From NCBI GenBank assembly GCA_964651535.1, contig CAZYYE010000001.1, forward strand, positions 186,001-250,000: 64,000 nt of DNA, read 5' to 3'. Below, piece by piece: positions 51,348 to 60,695 of the stretch. The stretch comes from Terrimesophilobacter sp964651535. GTDB lineage: Bacteria; Actinomycetota; Actinomycetes; Actinomycetales; Microbacteriaceae. The notes beneath the pieces are model-generated. The model saw nothing but the letters and a program-made list of their open reading frames with translations. It did no database searches and was not told the DNA's origin. Numbering within the stretch: the stretch's first letter is position 1; each line of letters begins with the position of its first letter. A program made the position numbers and the translations under genes.

Positions 51348-51737
51348 ATGAAAGTTTTGGTCGCAGGCCACGGAGGACTGCCGGAGGCACTCGTCGACAG
51401 TGCGCGGATGATCGGCGGCGAACTCGCGGATGTCGACTCCCTTTGCCTGCATCCCGGCGACTCCCCGCAGGATCTGCGCGATCGAATGCTCGAACTGCTG
51501 GAGCAGTTCCCGGCCGAACTGATCCTCACCGATCTCGCCGGAGGAACGCCCGACAACGTCGCCAACCTCATTGCGAAGGCCGGCAAAGCCCCAAGTATTC
51601 GCCTCATCGTCGCGGGGGTATCGCTCCCCCTGCTCCTCGAGTTCGCCCTTTCCGGCGCCGAGGTAGGTGAAATCAAACCAGAGGATTTCATCACCGAATC
51701 CGGCGCGGTCGTCCGCTTCCGCAGCGAAGACCTTTAG
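51348..51737 (+). CDS. PTS mannose/sorbose-family EIIA component
   Basis: The 129-residue protein has the phosphorylation site VAGHGGLPEAL with His8, preceded by an Ala/Gly-rich start, and the signature ILTDLAGGTPDNVAN. It receives phosphate from HPr and passes it to EIIB. ATG 51348 is chosen. A GTG at 51339 adds three residues. It is the first gene of the operon that runs to the EI gene, with its own HPr and EI at the end. Confidence 0.93.
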   Translation: MKVLVAGHGGLPEALVDSARMIGGELADVDSLCLHPGDSPQDLRDRMLELLEQFPAELILTDLAGGTPDNVANLIAKAGKAPSIRLIVAGVSLPLLLEFALSGAEVGEIKPEDFITESGAVVRFRSEDL

Positions 51738-51782
51738 GCCGAACGCGGCCCGAAAAATCCAGTGCAAGGAGGCACTACGAAC

Positions 51783-52283
51783 ATGACACTATCTCTCGTC
51801 AGAGTTGATGACCGGCTGATTCACGGCCAGGTCATCGCCGTCTGGTTGCGGGCGATCGGAGCCGACGTCATCGTCGTCGCCGACGACGAAACCGCCGAAG
51901 ACGAGTTCCTCAAAGATGTGTTGATCCTCGCCGCGCCCTCGGGCGTCGACGTGGAGGTCTACACGGTCGATGACGCTGCGCCCCGGATCACGGAGCTCGC
52001 GGCATCCAAAGAACGCACCTTTGTGCTGGTCCGAAGCCCTATTTCGGTCCTGCGCATGGTGGAGCAGGGAGTGCCCATTCCGTTGCTGAACATCGGCGGA
52101 ATGGGTGCTGCATCAAATCGTTCGAAGCTGTACAAAAACATCTCGGCGAGCACGGAAGAAATCGACGCGATGCATGCACTCGAACAACTGGGAACCAAAG
52201 TGGAAATCCGCATTGTCGCGGATGACAATGCGGTTCCTTTCTCATCAGTTGCCCCACCGGCAACCAACTCGAATGGAGTGTGA
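51783..52283 (+). CDS. PTS mannose/sorbose-family EIIB component
   Basis: The 166-residue protein has the EIIB motif LVRVDDRLIHGQVIAVW with phospho-acceptor His14 and the downstream PLLNIGGMGAA loop. It transfers phosphate to the sugar during uptake by the EIIC/EIID pair. The start at 51783 has AAGGAGG about 10 bases upstream. The C-terminus extends slightly past the usual core (PPATNSNGV). Confidence 0.93.
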   Translation: MTLSLVRVDDRLIHGQVIAVWLRAIGADVIVVADDETAEDEFLKDVLILAAPSGVDVEVYTVDDAAPRITELAASKERTFVLVRSPISVLRMVEQGVPIPLLNIGGMGAASNRSKLYKNISASTEEIDAMHALEQLGTKVEIRIVADDNAVPFSSVAPPATNSNGV

Positions 52284-52285
52284 AC

Positions 52286-53242
52286 ATGGTTAAGAATCCG
52301 AAGGGAGAACGCCGGCTGTCACGCGGCGGGAAGATATCACTGGTGATATCGACCCTCGTCGTGATCATCGGCATCCCCACGGCGGTCCAGGCGATGACGC
52401 TGACTGAGACCGAGGCGGCACCCGTCGTCACAATCTCACTGTTTCAAGCGATCCTGATCGGACTCGGCTACTACCTGTCGCAGAGCCCGTGGATCGCCGG
52501 CCTCAGCTTTTGGACGCTGAACCGGCCGCTCGTCGCCGGACTACTCGTCGGAATCATTCTCGGCGACCCGGGTCAGGGCACCTTGATTGGCGCCGCGATC
52601 AACCTCATCTACCTCGGCTTCATTTCAGCCGGTGGCGCCATCCCAGGCGACCCCGGACTTGCCGGGTGGGTCGGGACCACGATCGCTCTCGCCGGAAACC
52701 TCAACTACGGCGCTGCACTCGCAATCGCCGTGCCGATCGGATTGCTGGGAACAGTGATCTGGAACGGAAGAATGACGGTCGACTCGCTGTTCATGCACGC
52801 CGCGGACCGGGCAGCAGAACGAGCCGACATTGCCGGAGTGATCCGTGCAAACGTCCTCTACCCGCAGGCGTGGCTGTTCCTCATCACCTTCGTGCCGGTG
52901 ACCATCGCGGTCTACCTCGGCGCGAGCTTCATCGGTGATGTGATCAATGGGTTCCCGGTGTGGCTGCTCGGCGGTCTTGCGATCGCCGGAGGCATCCTGC
53001 CTGCGATTGGTATCGCCATGAACATGAAGTTCATCTTCCTGGGCTCGGCGATTCCGTACTTCTTCGTGGGCTACCTCGTCATGGTCGTTCTCGGAAACGA
53101 AGTTTCGATCATGGTTCTCGCGGTTATCGGTGTCGCACTGGCCTTCCTGCACGTCACCTTCCTGGGTGATCGCGTCCACAACGCGAGCAAGCCGCAGTCC
53201 GCCAAGATGCGCAAGTCAGAAGAAAAGGAGTCAGCTCGATGA
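52286..53242 (+). CDS. PTS mannose/sorbose-family EIIC permease
   Basis: The 318-residue membrane permease has seven or more hydrophobic segments and family motifs including GLLVGIILGDPGQGTLIGAAINLIYLGFISAGGAIPGD. The ATG at 52286 (GGAG 7 bases upstream) is preferred. A GTG at 52280 overlaps the EIIB stop. The N-terminal basic segment (KNPKGERRLSRGGK) is longer than usual. Together with EIID it forms the translocation channel. Confidence 0.92.
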   Translation: MVKNPKGERRLSRGGKISLVISTLVVIIGIPTAVQAMTLTETEAAPVVTISLFQAILIGLGYYLSQSPWIAGLSFWTLNRPLVAGLLVGIILGDPGQGTLIGAAINLIYLGFISAGGAIPGDPGLAGWVGTTIALAGNLNYGAALAIAVPIGLLGTVIWNGRMTVDSLFMHAADRAAERADIAGVIRANVLYPQAWLFLITFVPVTIAVYLGASFIGDVINGFPVWLLGGLAIAGGILPAIGIAMNMKFIFLGSAIPYFFVGYLVMVVLGNEVSIMVLAVIGVALAFLHVTFLGDRVHNASKPQSAKMRKSEEKESAR

Positions 53243-54231
53243 GCACCACTGAGGCCGCAGCGAGCGGCGCACCCGCCGACGGCGGCGAACGGAGAATCAC
53301 GCGGGCAGACCTGGTGAAATCCTGGTTGCTCTGGACGTTCTTCTCTCACTCCAACTACAACTACGAGCGGCTCCAGGCATCGGCGTTCGCTCACGCGATG
53401 ACTCCGGTCATCAAGCGGTTGTATGGCGGCAACGAAGAAGAGACGCGGGAAGCGCTCAAGCGCCACCTCGTGTTCTTCAACACTGCACCGGACTTCGGTG
53501 GAGTCATCCACGGCGTCACCATCGCCATGGAGGAGCAGAGGGCAAACGGAGAGCCCATCACCGACAACGCGATCACCTCCACGAAGACGGGCCTCATGGG
53601 CCCGATGGCTGGTATCGGTGACACGATCGGTCAGGGCATCGTCACTCCGTTGCTGCTCGCACTCGGTATCAGCATTGCCGGGCTCGGCACTGCTGTTCAG
53701 GAAAGTGGGGACCTGACCGGCGCGACCGGCAACCCGCTCGGCCCGATTCTGTACTTCATCCTCGTGGCGGCGTTCAGCCTCGGAGTTGGGTACTTCTTCT
53801 ACACGCAGGGCTACAAGCAAGGGCGAAACTTCATCACCTCGGTTCTCAAATCCGGGCTGATGGACAAGGTGATCCTTGGGGCCAGCGTGTTGGGAAACAT
53901 CGTGCTGGGCGGCCTGACGGCGCAGTTCGTGAAGGTCTACGTCGGTTGGACGGTGAACGCGGGCGATACCCAGGTTCGCATCCAACAGGATGTGCTCGAC
54001 AAGATCCTTCCGGGGCTTTTGCCTCTGGGACTGGTCGTCCTCACGTGGTGGCTGCTTATGCGCGGCTGGCACCCGATCAAGCTGCTCGTGATCTACGTCA
54101 TCGTGTGCATCGTCGGCGCCATCCCATTCATGGGACCGGAGCCGCACTACATCACCGATGCGTGCGGATCGTCCATCCTGCAGCCCTACGGCCCATGCCC
54201 GGATCCACTACCCGCTGAGCCAACGGAGTAA
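53239..54231 (+). CDS. PTS mannose/sorbose-family EIID component
   Basis: The 330-residue protein is the membrane partner of EIIC, with the signature SNYNYERLQASAFAHAMTPVIKRLYG and later GLMGPMAGIGDTIGQGIVTPLLLALG, typical of EIID. The ATG at 53239 overlaps the EIIC stop in an ATGA junction. It helps sugar recognition and translocation. The C-terminal tail with PCPDPLPAEPTE is short and extra. Confidence 0.93.
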   Translation: MSTTEAAASGAPADGGERRITRADLVKSWLLWTFFSHSNYNYERLQASAFAHAMTPVIKRLYGGNEEETREALKRHLVFFNTAPDFGGVIHGVTIAMEEQRANGEPITDNAITSTKTGLMGPMAGIGDTIGQGIVTPLLLALGISIAGLGTAVQESGDLTGATGNPLGPILYFILVAAFSLGVGYFFYTQGYKQGRNFITSVLKSGLMDKVILGASVLGNIVLGGLTAQFVKVYVGWTVNAGDTQVRIQQDVLDKILPGLLPLGLVVLTWWLLMRGWHPIKLLVIYVIVCIVGAIPFMGPEPHYITDACGSSILQPYGPCPDPLPAEPTE

Positions 54232-54240
54232 GGAAAACAC

Positions 54241-55293
54241 ATGTCGGACCAGCGACTCGCGAAGGGGTGGGTGAAAACCCGCTCTGCTGCAAGCATCGGC
54301 GCCCTGCTCGCCCTGCTTGCGGCCGCGTCCTACGCGACGGTGAACGCTTTGCTGCGTTCCGTCGCGGCGGATGTCGACCCCTTCGCGGGTTCGCTGATCC
54401 GGCAGATCCCTTTGCTCTTGATCGCCACGACTGCGCTCATCATCCTGCGCCCGCCGGCGCTTCGACCACGATCGGCCGAGTTCATCGGTGCGAAGTGGGT
54501 CGGTGTGCTCATGGTCGCGGGCGTCATCAGCTTCCTCGTCGGCAACGTCCTGCTTTTCTCCGGTCTGGACTGGGTAGGGCTTGCCGTCGCTACCGCCGCA
54601 AGCCAGGGCGGCATCGTCATCGGCGGAACCCTCATTTCGGCATTGGTGCTGCGCGAACCGCCGAACCGCTGGCAACTGGCGGGAGTCATCATCGTCGCTG
54701 CGGGTCTCACGGTCGTCGCATCGCCCGGATTCGGAAGCGTCCAGGCCGGATTCGTCGCGATTCTCGGCTTCCTCTTCAGCTTCGGGGCCGGTGTCTGTTA
54801 CACGATTTCCAATGCGGCGAGCCGCACCGTGCAGCGTCGGCCGCGAACTTTCATCACGGCGCTCGCCCTGACCAATATCGGCGGGATCATCGCGCTGACG
54901 ATCGCAGTTGCCGTCCGCAGCGGAGGTCGCTTCGACCTCGTTTACAGTGCGTTGACGCCCTCGCAAGTCATCGTGCTCGTCCTTGCGGGCACCGTGAATG
55001 CGGTCGCCCTCGCCTCCATCACTCTTGCGGTGCGCTTCACGACCGTGACGGCGGTCAGCGCTCTCAGCAGCCTCGTCATCGTTTTCGGCATCATCATCGC
55101 CTGGCTCGTGTTCCAGGAGGAGATCGCCACCGCGGTGATCGTCGGCGCAGCCATCATCATCGCCGGTGTTCTCGTGGCACAACGGCGGCCCGCCGGCCCA
55201 GTGGAACACGCCGCCGATCCCTCACTCAATTTTCCCAACGTAATCAACCCCACCACAGACGCTTTTCAAGCGATGGAAGAAGGCAGAAAATGA
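54241..55293 (+). CDS. EamA/DMT-family transporter
   Basis: The 350-residue protein has about ten transmembrane helices in two EamA-like halves (first half ending near residue 145, second starting near FVAILGFLFSFGAGVCYTISNAAS). DMT transporters often export metabolites. In this operon the PTS already imports the sugar, so an export role for a pathway product (for example an acid from the aldehyde dehydrogenase) is plausible but unproven. Its last four bases overlap the dehydrogenase start. Confidence 0.88.
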   Translation: MSDQRLAKGWVKTRSAASIGALLALLAAASYATVNALLRSVAADVDPFAGSLIRQIPLLLIATTALIILRPPALRPRSAEFIGAKWVGVLMVAGVISFLVGNVLLFSGLDWVGLAVATAASQGGIVIGGTLISALVLREPPNRWQLAGVIIVAAGLTVVASPGFGSVQAGFVAILGFLFSFGAGVCYTISNAASRTVQRRPRTFITALALTNIGGIIALTIAVAVRSGGRFDLVYSALTPSQVIVLVLAGTVNAVALASITLAVRFTTVTAVSALSSLVIVFGIIIAWLVFQEEIATAVIVGAAIIIAGVLVAQRRPAGPVEHAADPSLNFPNVINPTTDAFQAMEEGRK

Positions 55294-56351
55294 CAATGAC
55301 CGCAGAGACAAAAGTGAAGAGCAGCTTTCGCGCCGGGACGATCACGGGTGTGGGGGCGGTCGAGCTCGTCGACATCCCGACGCCGACGCCCGGCTACGGG
55401 GAAGCTCTCGTGCGCATCGAGGCGACCGCAATTTGCACGTGGGAGCAGCGCACCTACAGCGGCGCGCAGGACAACAAGTTCCCGTTCATCGGCGGCCATG
55501 AGGTCGCGGGCACGATCGTGTCGTTCGGTCCCGGATACCGCGGGCAGCTTTCCGTCGGCGACCGAGTCGCTCTCGGCGGAGCATCCTGCGGCAGCTGCCA
55601 CTGGTGCTACACGGGGCGCGACCGCGTGTGCGCCGAACACTACCGAGGCTCCGTAGAGTACGACGAAGGGTGGGGGCCGGGCGGTTTCGCCGAGTTCAAG
55701 GTTCACCCGGCGGACGGACTGTTCCCCATCGGTGACGTCCCGGCAGAGATCGGGTGCCTCGCGGAGCCGCTCTCCTGCGCGCTCCACGCCGCGCGGCTTT
55801 CAGGTGCCAAGGTCGGCAACGATGTCGTCATTCTCGGCGCCGGAACCATGGGACTCATGAACCTCATCGCCATGAAGAAGCACGGCGCCCGCGTGATCGT
55901 GTCCGAGATCGACGCCGACCGGCTGGCCAAGGCCCAGGCCATGGGCGCCGACGTCATCATCGACGCCTCCAAGCAGGACCCGATCGCCCGGGTGATGGAA
56001 CTCACGGATGGCCGCGGCGCGGACATCGTGATCGCCGCCATCGGGCACCGCGTCGCGAACGAGCAGGGTATGAAGATGATCGCGCCGCGCGGCACGTTCG
56101 TGGTGTTCGCGTCAGCGCACCCTGAGACGCCCATCGAGGTTGGCCCGAACGCCCTGCACAACGACGAGAAGCGCGTCATCGGTGTCGTTTCGAGCGAGAA
56201 GGAAGACTTCTACACCGCGGCAAAGCTCATTCGCCAGGGCCAGGTCGACCTCACTCCGCTCGTCCAGAACCGCTACCCGCTGTCGGACCTGAGCGGGGCG
56301 CTCGACGAGGCGATCCTGCCCGGCACCTACCGGATCATCGTCGAAGCCTGA
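55290..56351 (+). CDS. Zinc-dependent alcohol/polyol dehydrogenase
   Basis: This 353-residue MDR enzyme has a catalytic zinc site (ATAICTWEQ and GGHEVAG), a four-cysteine structural zinc loop (GGASCGSCHWCYTGRDRVC) and the Rossmann motif VILGAGTMGLMNL. It likely oxidises a hydroxyl of the phosphorylated or free sugar using NAD(P)+. The ATG at 55290 has AAGG upstream and overlaps the EamA gene in an ATGA junction. A second ATG lies at 55296. The substrate is unknown. Confidence 0.9.
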   Translation: MTMTAETKVKSSFRAGTITGVGAVELVDIPTPTPGYGEALVRIEATAICTWEQRTYSGAQDNKFPFIGGHEVAGTIVSFGPGYRGQLSVGDRVALGGASCGSCHWCYTGRDRVCAEHYRGSVEYDEGWGPGGFAEFKVHPADGLFPIGDVPAEIGCLAEPLSCALHAARLSGAKVGNDVVILGAGTMGLMNLIAMKKHGARVIVSEIDADRLAKAQAMGADVIIDASKQDPIARVMELTDGRGADIVIAAIGHRVANEQGMKMIAPRGTFVVFASAHPETPIEVGPNALHNDEKRVIGVVSSEKEDFYTAAKLIRQGQVDLTPLVQNRYPLSDLSGALDEAILPGTYRIIVEA

Positions 56352-56415
56352 CCTTCGGTTCGCAGCACCCAGATCAACTACAGCAAACACAGCAACGTAA
56401 TAAAGGAGAAACATC

Positions 56416-57174
56416 ATGAAGCGCAAGATGAAGCAGATTTTCGGTTCCGACGGACGCATGTTGATGGTCGCCATGGACCACACCGCCTTCCTTCAGGCAC
56501 CGGTTGACGGACTCGTGAACTACGGAAAGACGATCAGCGACTCGGTTGCTGCGGGCGCGGACGCGTTCCTCGCGCCGATCGGCTCCGCCCAGCGTCACGA
56601 CGAAGAGTATGGAGCGTCCTCGGTCATCGTGAGCATTGACACGAACGAGCCGTTCAGCGCGGACCAGGCGATTTCCCGTGCGCTCGCTATCGGTGCAGAC
56701 GGCGTCAAGGCGATGGTGTACCCGTTCGCCGACGACGATGGCGTGAATCGTTCGGCCGCCATCGCGGCGTTCGCGTCCTCGGTCGGCCTGCCGTACCTCG
56801 CGGAGCCGGTTCCGGGTGGATTCTCGCGTGCCGACATGCGCACCCCGGACATCATCGCTGCCGGCGCGCGCGTTGCCGCAGAAACGGGAGCGGACATGAT
56901 CAAGACGTTCTACACGGGCGACCCGAAGTCGATGCGCAAGGTCGTCGACTACGCAGGCGTACCGGTCGTCATTCTCGGCGGGCACGCGAAGGACTCCCTG
57001 GAGGAGTTCTACGGTCCGATCTGGGACGCCATCAACCACGGAGGCGTGCTCGGCGTCGCGGTGGGAACGAACATCTGGACGTCGAAGAACCCCGGCGGAG
57101 TCGTTCGCGGGTTGAATGCGATCCTGCACGAGAACGCTTCCGTCGAGCAGGCAGTTTCGGCGGCGAAGAAATGA
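56416..57174 (+). CDS. Class I aldolase (DhnA/LsrF/DeoC-like family)
   Basis: The 252-residue TIM-barrel protein shows the DhnA-type start MLMVAMDHTAFLQAP, an active-site Lys163 in ADMIKTFYTGDPKSM and the phosphate loop VPVVILGGHAKDS. This family includes class I fructose-bisphosphate aldolases and the AI-2 thiolase LsrF. Here it should cleave a phosphorylated keto-sugar made by the upstream dehydrogenase into dihydroxyacetone phosphate or a related product plus an aldehyde. AAGGAG precedes the ATG. The exact substrate is unknown. Confidence 0.87.
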   Translation: MKRKMKQIFGSDGRMLMVAMDHTAFLQAPVDGLVNYGKTISDSVAAGADAFLAPIGSAQRHDEEYGASSVIVSIDTNEPFSADQAISRALAIGADGVKAMVYPFADDDGVNRSAAIAAFASSVGLPYLAEPVPGGFSRADMRTPDIIAAGARVAAETGADMIKTFYTGDPKSMRKVVDYAGVPVVILGGHAKDSLEEFYGPIWDAINHGGVLGVAVGTNIWTSKNPGGVVRGLNAILHENASVEQAVSAAKK

Positions 57175-58658
57175 CTACCGCACAGTTGACGGATGCACGC
57201 TGGGCGCTATTGGACCAGACGCTTCCCATGCTCATCGCGGGCGAGCTGATCACCGACGGGGAAACGTCGGACATCCACTCCTCGCGGGACAAGCGAGTCG
57301 TCGGACGGTTCGCCGTGCCGGATGAGGCGATGGTGGATCGCGCCGTCGCGGCGGCCCGCGAGGCCGCCCCGGCGTGGGCTGCCCTCACCGGTTACGAGCG
57401 CGGAAGATACCTGCTGAAGATCGCCGACATCATGGAGAAGCACGCCGCGGACTTCGAGTTCCTCGACGCCGTGGACATCGGCAAGCCCGTGACCGCGGTC
57501 CGATACAGCGACATGCCCGTGTCGCTCACGGCGCTCTCCTACTTCGCGGGCCGCGCTCAGGACCTGGGCGGGCGCAGCGTCGACGTCGGCGACCCGATGG
57601 TGAGCCACCGTTCGCGCCTCGAGCCGTACGGTGTCGTGCTTGAGGTTCTTCCGTGGAACGGGCCCCTGTGGACCGGTGTCCAGCGGATGGCCGCCATCCT
57701 CGCCGCGGGAAACGTGGCGATCATGAAGCCGTCCGAGCTGGCATCAGCGTCCTTCAGCTACCTGGCTTCGCTCGTGGCCGACGTGCTTCCTCCCGGCGTG
57801 CTGACCGTGATCAACGGTCGCGGCTCGAAGGTGGGCGCTCAGCTCGTGAAGCACCCGGATGTCGCGATGGTGTCGCTCACCGGAGGCATCGAAACCGGCG
57901 TGCGGGTTCTGCAGGACACGGCCGCCCAGGTGAAGCGCGTGTCGCTCGAGCTCGGCGGGAAGAACCCCAACATCGTGCTCGACGACGCTGACCTGGATTC
58001 GGCCGTCATGTGGAGCGCGATGGGCGCGTTCTCGAACTCGGGGCAGGTGTGCGTGTGCGGTTCGAGGATTCTCGTTCAGCGCGGCATCTACGACGAGTTC
58101 AGCGCGCGGCTCGTGGCCGAAGCGAAGTCGCGGGAAGTCGGCGATCCGCTTCTCGAGGGCACCGCCATGGGACCCGTCGTCGGCGAAGACCACTACAACA
58201 AGATCTGGGGCTACATCGACAACGCGATCTCCAGCGGCGAAGGCGAGCTGCTCGTCGGCGGCGAACGCTACACCGACGATCTCCGCGCAGGCGGCTGGTT
58301 CGTTCCGCCGACCGTGTTCGGCAATGTGGCGCCGAGCTGCACGATCGCGAGGGAAGAGATCTTCGGCCCCGTGGTGACGCTCACCCCGATCGACACGCTG
58401 GATGAAGCGCTCGAGATTGCCAACGACACCCCGTACGGGCTGGCGTCCGGCATCTTCACCTCGAGCGTCGACAGCGCGGAGAAGGCGGCCCGCGAACTGC
58501 AGGCGGGCCAGGTGTACGTCAACCAGTGGTTCGCGCCCGGTGTGATCCAGGCGCCGTCCCACGGGTACAAGACCAGCGGCCTTGGCGGTGTGGGCATGGA
58601 GAAGTATCTTCAGACGAAGAACATCTTCACGCGAACGTCCGCACCCTCCGGCAACTAG
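57171..58658 (+). CDS. NAD(P)-dependent aldehyde dehydrogenase
   Basis: The 495-residue enzyme has an ALDH core: VLPWNGPLW, NVAIMKPSELA, general-base Glu in SLELGGKNP and the cysteine segment GQVCVCGSRI, where Cys294 or Cys296 is the catalytic thiol. It would oxidise the aldehyde formed by the aldolase to an acid. The start overlaps the aldolase stop in an ATGA junction. The pathway aldehyde is not known. Confidence 0.93.
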   Translation: MTTAQLTDARWALLDQTLPMLIAGELITDGETSDIHSSRDKRVVGRFAVPDEAMVDRAVAAAREAAPAWAALTGYERGRYLLKIADIMEKHAADFEFLDAVDIGKPVTAVRYSDMPVSLTALSYFAGRAQDLGGRSVDVGDPMVSHRSRLEPYGVVLEVLPWNGPLWTGVQRMAAILAAGNVAIMKPSELASASFSYLASLVADVLPPGVLTVINGRGSKVGAQLVKHPDVAMVSLTGGIETGVRVLQDTAAQVKRVSLELGGKNPNIVLDDADLDSAVMWSAMGAFSNSGQVCVCGSRILVQRGIYDEFSARLVAEAKSREVGDPLLEGTAMGPVVGEDHYNKIWGYIDNAISSGEGELLVGGERYTDDLRAGGWFVPPTVFGNVAPSCTIAREEIFGPVVTLTPIDTLDEALEIANDTPYGLASGIFTSSVDSAEKAARELQAGQVYVNQWFAPGVIQAPSHGYKTSGLGGVGMEKYLQTKNIFTRTSAPSGN

Positions 58659-58708
58659 TGCACCACGAATCGATGGAAACTGAAATGGAACTCAAGGAAG
58701 AGGCGGGC

Positions 58709-58999
58709 GTGATCAGCGCAGAGGTCGTTGTGGGGTCGAAATCCGGGCTCCACGCCAGACCGGCCGCAATGGTGGTCGCGCTCGCCGGAACCCTTGACCC
58801 CGCTGTGACGCTGCGAAAGCCTGACGGCATGGCCGTGAATGCGCGCAGTATCGTCAAAGTGCTGTCCCAGAATTTCTGCCACGGCGATGTCGTCGTGGTG
58901 GAGTCGTCGGGGGACGGCGCCGAGGATTCGGTGCGCGAGATGGCCGAATTGGTGGCGAGGGAACTGGACGACGAGGACTCCGTCGAGACGTCAGATTAG
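58709..58999 (+). CDS. ptsH: HPr-like phosphocarrier protein
   Basis: From the GTG at 58709 (GGAAGAGG upstream) the protein is 96 residues, and the phosphorylation site GLHARPAA falls on His15, the canonical HPr position. ATG 58673 or 58685 would add 8-12 non-conserved residues. The regulatory-serine region reads VNARSIVKVLSQ. It passes phosphate from the EI next to it to the operon's EIIA. A dedicated HPr inside a sugar operon suggests the system is self-sufficient. Confidence 0.9.
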   Translation: MISAEVVVGSKSGLHARPAAMVVALAGTLDPAVTLRKPDGMAVNARSIVKVLSQNFCHGDVVVVESSGDGAEDSVREMAELVARELDDEDSVETSD

Positions 59000-59014
59000 G
59001 GCAGGTTGAGCACT

Positions 59015-60670
59015 GTGAAGTACCAGGGTCTGGGCGTTGGCCTCGGCATCGTGGTCGGTCCGGTGCGGCGGATGTTCTCCGTCGTGCCGGAACCGACGGA
59101 CGCAATTTCGACTGTGTCGCTCGAGGTCGAGCGGGGCCGGGCAAAGTCGGCCCTCGAGGCGGTCGCGCTCGAATTGGAGTCGCGCGCCGAACAGGCGGGC
59201 GGGGAAGCCCACGATGTTCTCGCCGCCCAGGCCATGATGGCGCGCGACCCCGACGTCTGGGGCGACATAGACGCGTTGCTCGTGCAGAGGAAGACGGCGG
59301 AGTGGGCCGTGTTCCACGCCTTCAGTTCGTTCGTCTCTATGTTGAAGGCCCTGGGCGGTACCCAGTCCGAGCGCGCAACCGACCTCGTGGATGTGTCCCG
59401 CCGCACGGTCGCCGCAATCATGGATGTCCCGTACGGCGAGCTGCCAGAGTGCGACGAGCCCTATGTGCTCGTTGCGGAGGATCTCGCGCCGGCCGATACG
59501 GCGATGCTCGACTTGAGTTGCGTGCTCGCACTCGTGACGTCGGGGGGAAGCCCGACAGCTCACACTGCCATCCTCGCCCGGGCGAAAGGGCTCGTCGCGG
59601 TCGTGTCGGCAGAGGGTGTGCTTGACATCCCGGATGGCGAAATCGTGGTCGTCGATGCCGCCGAGGGAACCATCGAGTGCGCGCCGGATGCCGCGAGGAT
59701 TGCGGAAGTTCGCGAACGCATGAACGAGGTCGATGACGAGGGCGACCTGAGTGAAGGCCGATTGTCGGACGGAACAGCTGTCCCTCTGCTTGCCAATGTC
59801 GGGTCTCTTAGCAACGTGGAGAACGCAATCGCGAAGGGCGCGCAGGGCGTCGGGCTCCTTCGCACGGAGTTCCTGTTCTTCGAGGAGCACGAGGCGCCGA
59901 CCGTGGAGGCGCAAACCGCGAGCTACTCCGCGATTCTGACGGCGCTCGACGGCCGAAAGGCCGTTGCGCGCACGCTCGATGCCGGGGCGGACAAACCCCT
60001 TGCGTTCCTTCCCATGGACAAGGAGGAGAATCCGGCACTCGGGGTGCGGGGAATCCGCACCGTGCACAAGCACGAACAATTGCTGCGGGATCAGCTCACG
60101 GCGCTCGCGGCGTCCGCCCAGGCGGTGCCATCCGACCTCTGGGTGATGGCGCCGATGATTGCGGATGCCTCAGAAGCTCGGGAGTTCGCCGCCATGGCGC
60201 GGGATTGCGGCGTGAAAACCGTCGGCGTGATGATCGAGGTCCCGTCGTGCGCGATTGTCGCGGACCAGGTGTTCGACGTCGTGGACTTCGTCAGCATCGG
60301 CACCAACGACCTCACGCAGTATGCGCTCGCCGCGGATCGCCAGAACGGGGCCGTCGCCACCTACCAGGATCCGTGGCATCCGGCAGTCCTGCGGCTCATC
60401 AAAATGGTCGGTGATGCGGCGACGGCTTCGGGCAAGCCGCTCAGCGTGTGTGGCGAGGCCGCATCCGATCCGCTTCTCGCGGTCGTCCTCGTCGGTCTCG
60501 GCGTGACGAGCCTGTCGATGGTGCCCAACGCGCTCAAGGATGTGCGGGCGACGCTCGCGAGGTACAGCCTGGAGGAGGCGCGTGCGCTCGCGGCGATCGC
60601 CGTGAACGCGATAAGCGCGGGAGATGCGCGAAGCGATGTGCGTGCGGCGCTTCCGCGACCGCCGCGCTGA
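59015..60670 (+). CDS. ptsI: PTS enzyme I (PEP-protein phosphotransferase)
   Basis: The protein is 551 residues from GTG 59015 (TTG 59006 is an alternative). The phosphohistidine site is GGSPTAHTAI with His183, and the PEP-binding barrel shows LLRTEFLFF, VGVMIEVPSC, DFVSIGTNDLTQYALAADR and the catalytic Cys in VCGEAASDP. It transfers phosphate from PEP to HPr. It completes the dedicated chain EI to HPr to EIIA within one operon. Confidence 0.94.
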   Translation: MKYQGLGVGLGIVVGPVRRMFSVVPEPTDAISTVSLEVERGRAKSALEAVALELESRAEQAGGEAHDVLAAQAMMARDPDVWGDIDALLVQRKTAEWAVFHAFSSFVSMLKALGGTQSERATDLVDVSRRTVAAIMDVPYGELPECDEPYVLVAEDLAPADTAMLDLSCVLALVTSGGSPTAHTAILARAKGLVAVVSAEGVLDIPDGEIVVVDAAEGTIECAPDAARIAEVRERMNEVDDEGDLSEGRLSDGTAVPLLANVGSLSNVENAIAKGAQGVGLLRTEFLFFEEHEAPTVEAQTASYSAILTALDGRKAVARTLDAGADKPLAFLPMDKEENPALGVRGIRTVHKHEQLLRDQLTALAASAQAVPSDLWVMAPMIADASEAREFAAMARDCGVKTVGVMIEVPSCAIVADQVFDVVDFVSIGTNDLTQYALAADRQNGAVATYQDPWHPAVLRLIKMVGDAATASGKPLSVCGEAASDPLLAVVLVGLGVTSLSMVPNALKDVRATLARYSLEEARALAAIAVNAISAGDARSDVRAALPRPPR

Positions 60671-60695
60671 CCGGATCGAGAGGAACGGAGCACTC

